This document shows, piece after piece, positions 4,985 to 10,216 of a stretch of 20,557 bases of DNA. A program made the position numbers and the translations under genes. Every line of letters begins with the position of its first letter. Position 1 is the first letter of the stretch. This stretch comes from a virus. The stretch lies in the IMG/VR virus record IMGVR_UViG_3300037042_003781, positions 1 to 20,557 of that record; one strand, written 5' to 3'. The notes beneath the pieces are model-generated. The model searched no databases and was not told the DNA's origin. It worked only from the letters and a program-made list of their open reading frames with translations.

Positions 4985-5365
4985 TATTTTGCCACCCTCA
5001 CACAAAAAACGGCTGATTTCTGCGGGTTTGAGGGGTATTTATCACGCTTTTTGCCAAAGTCACACGCCTCTTGTGAGGGTAAAAATGGCGCAAATCCCCC
5101 CTTTTTCTATCTATATCTATAAATATAATGATTTATTTATATATATATCCCCCCCGAGATTTTTAATTCTCTTTAGAGAGGGGGGGAGGGAGATATATAT
5201 ATAGGGATATATTTTCGGGAAATCCGTGACATTTTCGGATTATCCTTTTGTATCAATGCTTTATAGCCACACGGGGGCGTGAGGGTAGCAAAAATTCCCC
5301 TGCAATTACAATGGCTTATTGGTCACGGGGAGTGTGACATTTTGGGGCAAATCCGTGACCTTTTG
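4985..5365. other. Candidate replication origin: repeats around an AT-rich core
   Basis: GTGAGGGT occurs at 5073-5080 and 5279-5286 and inverted at 4994-5001, where a 9-base inverted repeat forms with 5072-5080. AAATCCGTGAC(A/C)TTTT occurs at 5220-5235 and 5349-5364, and GTGACATTTT again at 5334-5343. Between them, 5108-5148 is almost pure A/T. Short direct and inverted repeats next to an easily melted core are the usual design of an origin bound by an initiator. No gene ahead of 5279 is credible here. Replication genes follow downstream, but no initiator is recognised. Confidence 0.5.
5138..5203. repeat. Large imperfect palindrome with TA and C/G arms
   Basis: TATATATATAT plus seven C (5138-5155) face seven G (5180-5186), an AGGGAG insertion and ATATATATATA (5193-5203). 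The 24-base centre contains a small CTCTTTAGAG hairpin. Confidence 0.75.
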
Positions 5366-5515
5366 CGAAATATATTGGATGATAAGATTATTTGCGTTCG
5401 GATGTTGTTTGATGACGTTTTATTGTTGACAGATGAAAAGACGTTGGATTATGTGTTGTGTGTGGCTGGCAATGGCGTGTCAGTCACTGATTATATGGAA
5501 GGACTTTTGAAATGA
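5279..5515 (+). CDS. Uncertain small gene at the edge of the repeat region (up to 78 aa)
   Basis: The frame ends at TGA 5513-5515 inside the ATG of the next gene (ATGA), which supports translation through it. The longest start is a GTG at 5279, but that GTG is part of a repeated GTGAGGGT motif and has no clear ribosome site; the first ATG in frame is at 5402. The protein-like part is the second half: DDKIICVRMLFDDVLLLTDE and onward. I would trust the 3' end but not the start. No family is recognised. Confidence 0.45.
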   Translation: MRVAKIPLQLQWLIGHGECDILGQIRDLLRNILDDKIICVRMLFDDVLLLTDEKTLDYVLCVAGNGVSVTDYMEGLLK

Positions 5516-5820
5516 CGTTTACATTGACGGGTAAATCATCACCTTGGGGCACTGTTCAGGACGAAGAGCAGATTGCCGAGGGTATCATTTATGTTTCGAC
5601 GGCATCGCATGGCGGCATCTGGGTTGCCCGTGAATTGCTTCCCCGTATCACGAAAGAGATGAAAGATTATGCGGCTTATTGGTCGGGTTCATCGCAATGG
5701 TTTGAGGAGGATTGCGCGGCGCAGTGCGTGGTGGTTAGCTTCCCCGAATATTTCCCTGCGGATCAGGTTGAACGCGCATGGGATTCCGTCCGCCGTTATG
5801 TGACGAAGGAGGCGGCGTGA
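5512..5820 (+). CDS. DUF7007-like phage protein (102 aa)
   Basis: It opens with a four-base overlap of the preceding frame. The sequence has S-P-W-G-x-V-Q near residue 10, then I-A-E-G-I-I-Y-V-S-T-A-S-H-G-G-I-W-V at about 22-39 and later W-F-E-E-D-C-A. The S-T-x-S-H-G-G-I block followed by an E-E-D-C block matches, from memory, a domain named DUF7007 found in phages and plasmids. Its biochemical role is unknown. It heads the chain of overlapping small genes. Confidence 0.72.
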   Translation: MTFTLTGKSSPWGTVQDEEQIAEGIIYVSTASHGGIWVARELLPRITKEMKDYAAYWSGSSQWFEEDCAAQCVVVSFPEYFPADQVERAWDSVRRYVTKEAA

Positions 5821-5927
5821 TGTTTAGAGTAATTGATCACCCGTTTAATCGTGCATGGTATGCTGACATGATCGGCTTGGTGCTGGTGAATCCGCCGTCT
5901 TATTGCATTGTCGAAAGGGTTTCGTGA
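5820..5927 (+). CDS. Small protein of 35 aa, unknown function
   Basis: The ATG at 5820 overlaps the upstream stop (TGATG), and its own stop overlaps the next ATG at 5927 in the same way. The product is MFRVIDHPFNRAWYADMIGL followed by VLVNPPSYCIVERVS. The I-D-H-P-F-N-R-x-W-Y start is one I associate with a recurrent small phage protein. The double overlap makes a real gene likely despite the length. Confidence 0.65.
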   Translation: MFRVIDHPFNRAWYADMIGLVLVNPPSYCIVERVS

Positions 5928-6175
5928 TGGCTGACGTTGATGCTGTGATGCGCGAGGCGATTAAATCGCTAGACTATGCGGTGATGGTATTGGAGGCCCC
6001 TAAACGGGCTTCCATTCGTGATACGCTGGCGGAGCTGATTGAGGCGCGAAAGACTGTAGCGGATATGCTGGCGGCTCTGGAGCGGATTGTGGAGGTCGAG
6101 GGCAATGGCGGTTCGGCGATAGGTATGCGGTATATCGCATTGGCTGCGATTAAGGCCGCGAAGGGAGAGGCATGA
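5927..6175 (+). CDS. Small helical phage protein (82 aa)
   Basis: The start at 5927 (TGATG overlap, GAAAGGG upstream) is preferred to one at 5903. The protein is almost wholly helical: a possible pair of helices (residues 5-30 and 35-60), then I-V-E-V-E-G-N-G-G and a final A-L-A-A-I-K-A-A-K-G-E-A. The ending matches that of the gene at 6617, because both encode the same AAGGGAGAGGC ribosome site for the following gene. No function is known. Confidence 0.72.
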   Translation: MADVDAVMREAIKSLDYAVMVLEAPKRASIRDTLAELIEARKTVADMLAALERIVEVEGNGGSAIGMRYIALAAIKAAKGEA

Positions 6176-6459
6176 TGGATAAGGATACGACATATAACGG
6201 ATGGACGAATTACGAGACTTGGCGCGTTAATCTGGAGATGTTTGACGCTGATTTTGCCAGCTACAACGGACTAGACGCATACGATCTGGGGCAGAGCTTG
6301 CGCGAGATGGCGTTGGAGACTGTTGGCAGTCAGGCGTCAGGGATTGCGTTGGATTATGCCGAGGCGTTTTTAAATAGCGTTAATTGGTATGAAATCGCGT
6401 CGATGAATATCGAAGCATATCGGCCAGAGGCGGATGACGATGAAGAGGAGGATGCGTGA
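6172..6459 (+). CDS. DUF7249-like phage protein (95 aa)
   Basis: It overlaps the previous gene by four bases; two consecutive ATG codons (6172, 6175) could serve as start. Residues about 8-20 read Y-N-G-W-T-N-Y-E-T-W-R-V-N-L-E, a signature I recall from a widespread phage family (DUF7249) also found next to anti-restriction-type plasmid genes. The C-terminus is strongly acidic (PEADDDEEEDA) and also supplies GAAGAGGAGG as the next ribosome site. The role is unknown; a host- or DNA-mimic function would be speculation. Confidence 0.75.
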   Translation: MMDKDTTYNGWTNYETWRVNLEMFDADFASYNGLDAYDLGQSLREMALETVGSQASGIALDYAEAFLNSVNWYEIASMNIEAYRPEADDDEEEDA

Positions 6460-6617
6460 TGGCTGCAACGTATGTTTTTGGCACTGATTTATATGTCGGT
6501 GCGGATAGCTTGGCGGAGGCCCGTGACGGCCTGTTGGAATTGCTGGCGGATATAGTCCGGCGCAACGATGGCGATGCGTTTCATGTGAAAGATATGATTT
6601 ACGAGGAGAAAGCGTGA
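6459..6617 (+). CDS. Small unknown protein (52 aa)
   Basis: The ATG at 6459 and the stop at 6615-6617 overlap both neighbours (TGATG). The product begins MAATYVFGTDLYVGADSLAE and ends VKDMIYEEKA. It has one predicted helix in the middle and no recognisable motif. The overlap on both sides and the GAGGAG site ahead of its start support it. Confidence 0.65.
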   Translation: MAATYVFGTDLYVGADSLAEARDGLLELLADIVRRNDGDAFHVKDMIYEEKA

Positions 6618-6934
6618 TGGCTTGGTATATTGATGGAAGTGCGTCGATGGGTAATCTGGATGTATTCCAGACCGACAAAACATTGGGCGACTATCGCGTT
6701 TGCATGATTGATTGCGACGATGAGACTGTAAGCGAGAGCGACCACGAGGCAAACGCAAAGCTGATAGCGGCAGCGCCTGACCTATTGGCGGCATTGGAGG
6801 CAGTGCTTCCCGATTTATGGGACGGCATAGAATTAGCAACCGAACAAAGCGTTAATGAGGCATGGCTTGCAGATGCGTTGCATCGACTGGACGCAGCCCG
6901 TGCCGCCGTAAACAAAGCGAAGGGAGAGGCGTGA
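6617..6934 (+). CDS. Small phage protein with an A-K-L-I-A-A-A-P-D-L-L-A-A-L helix (105 aa)
   Basis: The start ATG at 6617 follows GAGGAGAAAGCG; a GTG one codon earlier is less likely. The segment E-A-N-A-K-L-I-A-A-A-P-D-L-L-A-A-L-E-A-V-L (about residues 45-65) is a hallmark of a very common family of small phage proteins found in early regions. A second helix with D-A-L-H-R-L-D-A-A-R follows, and the ending is KAKGEA. The biochemical role of the family is not known to me. Confidence 0.75.
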   Translation: MAWYIDGSASMGNLDVFQTDKTLGDYRVCMIDCDDETVSESDHEANAKLIAAAPDLLAALEAVLPDLWDGIELATEQSVNEAWLADALHRLDAARAAVNKAKGEA

Positions 6935-7407
6935 TGCCGAATTGGTGTGAAAATGTGGTGACGTTTACGGGGCCGAGAGTGAATCTGGACGCGCTGATTG
7001 ATGGCGCTGGCAAAGGCGAATTGTTGAACGCGATTCGCCCGATGCCGGATAGCGTCTTTCGGGGGAACGTCGGCAAGGACGAGCGCGAGGAGCATGGCTC
7101 GAATAATTGGTATGACTGGAGCATCGAGTATTGGGGGACGAAATGGGACGTTAAGGACGTTGACATTGACGACGATGGCGAGAGCGTGACGTTTCGTTTC
7201 GATAGCGCATGGTCGCCACCTGTTGAGGCGTATCGGTATGCTGAGGAACAGGGCTTGGCTGTGGACGCGAAGTATTGCGAGACAGGCGTTGATTTCGTTG
7301 GTCGCTATGGCGCGGGTGTTGAGGCAATCTCGAAGATTAATGAATGCAAGGACGAAGAGCTGCGCGATTGTTTCGCGTTTGCGTTTGAGGAGTGGGACGA
7401 TGATTGA
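6934..7407 (+). CDS. YubB/Api92-like ferredoxin-fold protein (157 aa)
   Basis: The start overlaps the previous stop (TGATG). The first residues M-P-N-W-C-E-N-V-V-T-F-T-G are the signature of the DUF1281/Api92-type family, named for the YubB ferredoxin-like domain, found on conjugative plasmids and phages. Further family blocks are W-Y-D-W-x-I-E-Y-W-G-T-K-W-D (about 53-66), F-D-S-A-W-S-P-P (about 88-95) and the acidic C-terminus EEWDDD. The fold is known; the function is not, and it is usually listed among accessory proteins. It is the best recognised gene of this cluster. Confidence 0.86.
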   Translation: MPNWCENVVTFTGPRVNLDALIDGAGKGELLNAIRPMPDSVFRGNVGKDEREEHGSNNWYDWSIEYWGTKWDVKDVDIDDDGESVTFRFDSAWSPPVEAYRYAEEQGLAVDAKYCETGVDFVGRYGAGVEAISKINECKDEELRDCFAFAFEEWDDD

Positions 7408-7651
7408 AACCACCATAGTTAAGCGCAGCTACGAGCCGTTTTATTTTAAGCCGTTGCCGGACGAGCGCGAGACGATCCAAGCGCCGGACACGGCCAGCCT
7501 TTATGCGCTGTTCTTTCGGGAATACGCGAACCGCTACAAATACTGCAATAGCGTTAGCTATGCGCTGGATGATGCCGAGATGCGTGAGGGGTATCGGGTC
7601 TGGTTCAGTGACGTTCGCAATTACGCCGACAATGGGGGGGATATGTGGTGA
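7400..7651 (+). CDS. Small unknown protein (83 aa)
   Basis: The ATG at 7400 lies eight bases inside the previous gene, with GAGGAG upstream. The product starts MIETTIVKRSYEPFYFKPLP and has many aromatic residues (Y-x-Y-C-N, Y-R-V-W-F), then ends NGGDMW. Its stop is overlapped by the GTG of the next gene. No family recognised. Confidence 0.66.
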   Translation: MIETTIVKRSYEPFYFKPLPDERETIQAPDTASLYALFFREYANRYKYCNSVSYALDDAEMREGYRVWFSDVRNYADNGGDMW

Positions 7652-7887
7652 TCCATCATGACATGGGAGACATATTGTTGGCCCCTCTGTTTCTTGAGCA
7701 GGGGACGGAAGAGGCCAAGATTAAGGCAAAGAGCGATCTTTGGAAATTTTCGAGGCGATACGAAGCAATGCACATAGCTTTGGAAAGCATGGTGTCTAAT
7801 TACGCGCAGACAGGGCGGGTTACGGATCACTTTGTTGCCGACGTTGCGCGGATGCTGGAGGAGTGGAACGATGAACGATTGGGATAG
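7648..7887 (+). CDS. Small unknown protein (79 aa), GTG start
   Basis: The GTG at 7648 overlaps the previous stop (GTGA) behind a GGGGGGG stretch; an ATG at 7663 is an alternative that would shorten it by five residues. The product is helical and rich in Ala, Leu, Met and charged residues, with K-S-D-L-W-K-F-S-R-R-Y-E-A-M in the middle. It overlaps the following gene by 17 bases. No function recognised. Confidence 0.65.
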   Translation: MIHHDMGDILLAPLFLEQGTEEAKIKAKSDLWKFSRRYEAMHIALESMVSNYAQTGRVTDHFVADVARMLEEWNDERLG

Positions 7888-8008
7888 GATGGCACTTGCC
7901 TTCGATGTGCTTTGGAACGCCGAGGTGACAGGAGAATTTGACGATTGCGTATGGATCAAGGTTCACCGCGACGATTGGGAAAAGCTGATGGGGGAGGAAG
8001 AGGCATGA
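7871..8008 (+). CDS. Small acidic protein (45 aa), unknown function
   Basis: The ATG at 7871 follows GGAGGAGTGGAACG within the end of the previous gene. The product is MNDWDRMALAFDVLWNAEVT and onward, with three Trp, ending LMGEEEA, where GGGGAGGAAGAGG serves the next gene. Its stop overlaps the next ATG (8005). Confidence 0.62.
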   Translation: MNDWDRMALAFDVLWNAEVTGEFDDCVWIKVHRDDWEKLMGEEEA

Positions 8009-8178
8009 ACGTGCGTTTAGAATTGGATTGCAAGGAGGTTGCGCGGTTTGAGTATGGCATTCACGCTATGTGGGCGGCGCTGGCTTTGAGCAAGGAAGAT
8101 GATCGGCTTTGGACAGTGATAGACGAGCGCGAGAGCGAGGTCACGACTATCGAGTATCGAAACGGAAAGGCATATTGA
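8005..8178 (+). CDS. Small unknown protein (57 aa)
   Basis: It has a four-base overlap with the previous stop and GGAGGAAGAGG upstream. The protein is MNVRLELDCKEVARFEYGIH and onward, likely a small beta-rich fold, ending YRNGKAY. No known motif. Confidence 0.62.
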   Translation: MNVRLELDCKEVARFEYGIHAMWAALALSKEDDRLWTVIDERESEVTTIEYRNGKAY

Positions 8179-8179
8179 T

Positions 8180-8332
8180 ATGAAGAAGTTTGATTTCACG
8201 CTGGGCTTTTCCGTGATGGCTAACGATGAGTTGGACGCACGGGTGAAGCTGAAGGATTTGCTGAAAGCGATTAGCAAGGAAGAGATTTTGTGGGCCATGA
8301 AGCTGGTGGAGGCTGATGATGGAGAAGGATGA
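8180..8332 (+). CDS. Small unknown protein (50 aa)
   Basis: The ATG at 8180 comes one base after the previous stop, and its ribosome site is weak (GGAAAGG). The product starts MKKFDFTLGFSVMANDELDA and continues with a helix of alternating Lys and Leu, ending DDGEG. Its stop lies 16 bases inside the next gene. Confidence 0.6.
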   Translation: MKKFDFTLGFSVMANDELDARVKLKDLLKAISKEEILWAMKLVEADDGEG

Positions 8333-8621
8333 TTTTCTGGCGCTGTATCGTTTGAACCGAGCGCCTATCGCGGAGAGCATTATGTTTATGTTGCGTCCGC
8401 AGATCGAGAAGATGGTTAAGGCCGAGGTTGCAAGCAAGGTGGATACGAACGTCTATCGGTTTCAGGAGGCGTTCACGGATTCGGCTCAATTCTTTGACAT
8501 GATCGACGATAAGTTGCGCCAGATCATTGCAGAGGAAGGTTCGTTTTCCATGCTACGCGAGGGCATGAAGGCCATGATTGACGAGCTTGAGAGGCTCGAA
8601 GCATTTGCAGGAGAAGGATGA
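8316..8621 (+). CDS. Helical phage protein of unknown function (101 aa)
   Basis: Two tandem ATG codons (8316, 8319) follow GGAGG; the second has better spacing. The product is helical throughout, with P-Q-I-E-K-M-V-K-A-E-V-A near residue 30 and a C-terminal acidic helix ending RLEAFAGEG. Coiled-coil character is likely. Its last codons, GGAGAAGGATGAT, repeat exactly the junction before it (8321-8333). Confidence 0.65.
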   Translation: MMEKDDFLALYRLNRAPIAESIMFMLRPQIEKMVKAEVASKVDTNVYRFQEAFTDSAQFFDMIDDKLRQIIAEEGSFSMLREGMKAMIDELERLEAFAGEG

Positions 8622-8767
8622 TGAATAGATGGTTAGCAAAGAAGTTGTTTGAGTTGGCCGCTTGGCTGGACTGGGATGCGGTTGCCCCGACGAAGAGGGC
8701 TGGCCGTCCCAAGGGCAGCAAGGATAAGAAGCCGCGCAAGAGTCCTGTGCGTAAGGTGCAATCGTGA
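8618..8767 (+). CDS. Small basic protein with an AT-hook-like motif (49 aa)
   Basis: The ATG at 8618 overlaps the previous stop. After an amphipathic N-terminal helix (W-L-A-K-K-L-F-E-L-A-A-W-L-D-W) the C-terminal half is very basic: T-K-R-A-G-R-P-K-G-S-K-D-K-K-P-R-K. G-R-P flanked by basic residues is the core of the AT-hook, which binds the minor groove of A/T-rich DNA. In a 49-residue phage protein this could be a small nucleoid or host-DNA binder. The R-x-G-R-P-K-G-S part also resembles the basic tails of some HTH proteins, so function stays open. Confidence 0.66.
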   Translation: MMNRWLAKKLFELAAWLDWDAVAPTKRAGRPKGSKDKKPRKSPVRKVQS

Positions 8768-8952
8768 ACAGGGATCTGGAGGCAGACGCAGTGGAGCTGC
8801 TCGATATGCTGGATCTGATTGTCAATTCGGTTGATGAACACGTTAGCGGCGATGACAGCACGGACGTAGACCCGTCTTTGTGGGATGATTACTACAAGGC
8901 GATGGATTTGCTCATTGAGCATGGCCGGAGAGAACCGAGGAGGAAACGATGA
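8764..8952 (+). CDS. Small acidic unknown protein (62 aa), GTG start
   Basis: The GTG at 8764 overlaps the previous stop (GTGA); upstream GTAAGGTG gives a modest ribosome site. The product is acidic in the middle (V-D-E-H-V-S-G-D-D-S-T-D-V-D-P) and basic at the end (REPRRKR), the latter encoding GAGGAGG for the next gene. No family recognised. Confidence 0.64.
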   Translation: MNRDLEADAVELLDMLDLIVNSVDEHVSGDDSTDVDPSLWDDYYKAMDLLIEHGRREPRRKR

Positions 8953-9230
8953 ACACTGAAGAGCGTTTCGTAGTGAAACAGATAGTGGGGCGCGCTCTGG
9001 ACAAGGGCTATTTGTTGTCGGTGTTTGACGGCGAGGAATATCCTATCCGGCATAGCGATGACGCTGAAGCTGTGATGGCAGAGCTTGGACACTGCGATGA
9101 GGAGTGGCTTCAGGTGGCGAACGCTGACCGCAAGCGGATTGGCATGATATTTTTTGTCTATGGGAATGACCCCGATGAGGTGGTCTGTGATTACACGGAC
9201 AAAGCAGAGATCGAGGAGATAGTCGGATGA
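8949..9230 (+). CDS. Conserved-type phage protein, unknown function (93 aa)
   Basis: It overlaps the previous stop by four bases, behind GAGGAGG. The pattern S-V-F-D-G-E-E-Y-P-I-R-x-S, then E-E-W-L-Q-V-x-x-A-D, then I-F-F-V-Y-G-N-D-P-D-E-V-V-C-D-Y is one I have seen in many phages as a conserved hypothetical. It suggests a small alpha/beta fold. Function unknown. Confidence 0.74.
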   Translation: MNTEERFVVKQIVGRALDKGYLLSVFDGEEYPIRHSDDAEAVMAELGHCDEEWLQVANADRKRIGMIFFVYGNDPDEVVCDYTDKAEIEEIVG

Positions 9231-9415
9231 CTGATTACGAAGTAATCCTGAAGGCACGCGATGCCTTTAATGAACGTGATAGGGCGGCGCGACAGCTGCG
9301 AGAGATTGATAGTAAAATACAAGGTTTGGTGACAGATTATAGTTTGGCGGTCAGGGTCTGGGGCTTCACACCGATTATGCTTAGGCAGGCGGTTCGTTCG
9401 AGGCTGGGCGATTGA
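9227..9415 (+). CDS. Small helical protein (62 aa)
   Basis: It overlaps the previous stop by four bases. A coiled-coil-like N-terminal half (ARDAFNERDRAARQLREIDS) is followed by strands (AVRVWGF) and a basic end. No function recognised. Confidence 0.64.
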   Translation: MTDYEVILKARDAFNERDRAARQLREIDSKIQGLVTDYSLAVRVWGFTPIMLRQAVRSRLGD

Positions 9416-9744
9416 TCCACGGATTTGCTAATCGCTACGAGGAGAAGGGGACTATTCCCTTCGAGGTGGTGGAATATATAAGCGGGCACGAGATGGTGAT
9501 TCGCGAGATGATTGCTGACCTGAAGAAAGGTTGGCGACCCGCGATGATCATGGGGCATTGCACGAACGAGGCGGAGCAGGACTGGACGATAGAGCCTGAC
9601 CCGAAAGCATTGACGTTCCGTATCCGGCTGGACAAGCACGGGAAATGGAAGGATGCTGCGGGTAAGGTGTATCGCACCGAGGCTGCGCCGATACGCTTTC
9701 ATAAGTTTAGTTTTGTTGGCGGCGTTTACGACAGCGAAGGTTAG
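9412..9744 (+). CDS. Unknown phage protein (110 aa), probable TTG start
   Basis: The frame is open from TTG 9412, which overlaps the preceding stop (TTGA); no ATG lies near its start, and an ATG at 9493 would remove a quarter of the protein. The overlap pattern and a GAGG upstream support the rare start. It has one Cys, many aromatic residues and a basic centre (R-I-R-L-D-K-H-G-K-W-K). It closes the chain of overlapping genes, followed by 79 non-coding bases. Function unknown. Confidence 0.6.
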   Translation: MIHGFANRYEEKGTIPFEVVEYISGHEMVIREMIADLKKGWRPAMIMGHCTNEAEQDWTIEPDPKALTFRIRLDKHGKWKDAAGKVYRTEAAPIRFHKFSFVGGVYDSEG

Positions 9745-9823
9745 GGCTTGTCAGTTTTGTTTTGCTGTGCCAGCATTAGTGTTTGTGCGTTTGACGGCGC
9801 GATTTTAGAAAGGTATTAACAAC

Positions 9824-10216
9824 ATGACCGGAAAATGTGGCTCTGTCCAAGGCTTGCCTAAAAACCACATATCTTCCAGCGGAGGCCGTCCTTTCCCCGC
9901 CGCTGGTAAGACCGTCAATCTCCGGTCAATATCTATAAGCGACATCAAGGATCGCTTGAGTTCCACGCACATCGAGGCGCTTTGCAAAGAGTGGCTGCCC
10001 AATGGCAGGCGGCAGGGTGGCTGGTTTGTATCCACTGCGCCTTGGCGCGATGATCGCAACGCTTCGCTGGGGGTATCCCTTAAAACTGGGCGTTGGAAAG
10101 ACTTCGCGACTGGTGAGCATGGCGACATGATCGATTTATCTATGAGGCTATTCGGGGGTAGCTTGCACAAAACATTAAAAGGATTTGCGGAAATGCTGGG
10201 CATGAACCATGCGTAA
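9824..10216 (+). CDS. Primase N-terminal-like protein (130 aa)
   Basis: The ATG at 9824 follows AAAGG. After a disordered start, residues about 55-125 read L-C-K-E-W-L-P-N-G-R-R-Q-G-G-W-F-V..., then A-P-W-R-D-D-R-N-A-S-L-G-V-S-L-K-T-G-R-W-K-D-F-A-T-G-E-H-G-D-M-I-D-L. The K-T-G-x-W-x-D-F-A-T-G-x-x-G-D block is typical of the N-terminal part of phage primase-helicases, where it normally precedes the TOPRIM domain. The Cys/His zinc ligands usual in such domains are not evident. It overlaps the next gene by eight bases, so the two products likely work as one primase. Confidence 0.72.
   Translation: MTGKCGSVQGLPKNHISSSGGRPFPAAGKTVNLRSISISDIKDRLSSTHIEALCKEWLPNGRRQGGWFVSTAPWRDDRNASLGVSLKTGRWKDFATGEHGDMIDLSMRLFGGSLHKTLKGFAEMLGMNHA

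Noticed and set aside
4962-5204. An 80-codon plus-strand frame through the origin-like repeats
   Set aside because: It starts inside a dispersed repeat, has no ribosome site and encodes low-complexity I/Y/P runs from AT-rich DNA.
6691-7416. A 241-codon minus-strand frame opposite the YubB-like gene
   Set aside because: It is antisense to well-supported overlapping plus-strand genes and has no motif or operon context.
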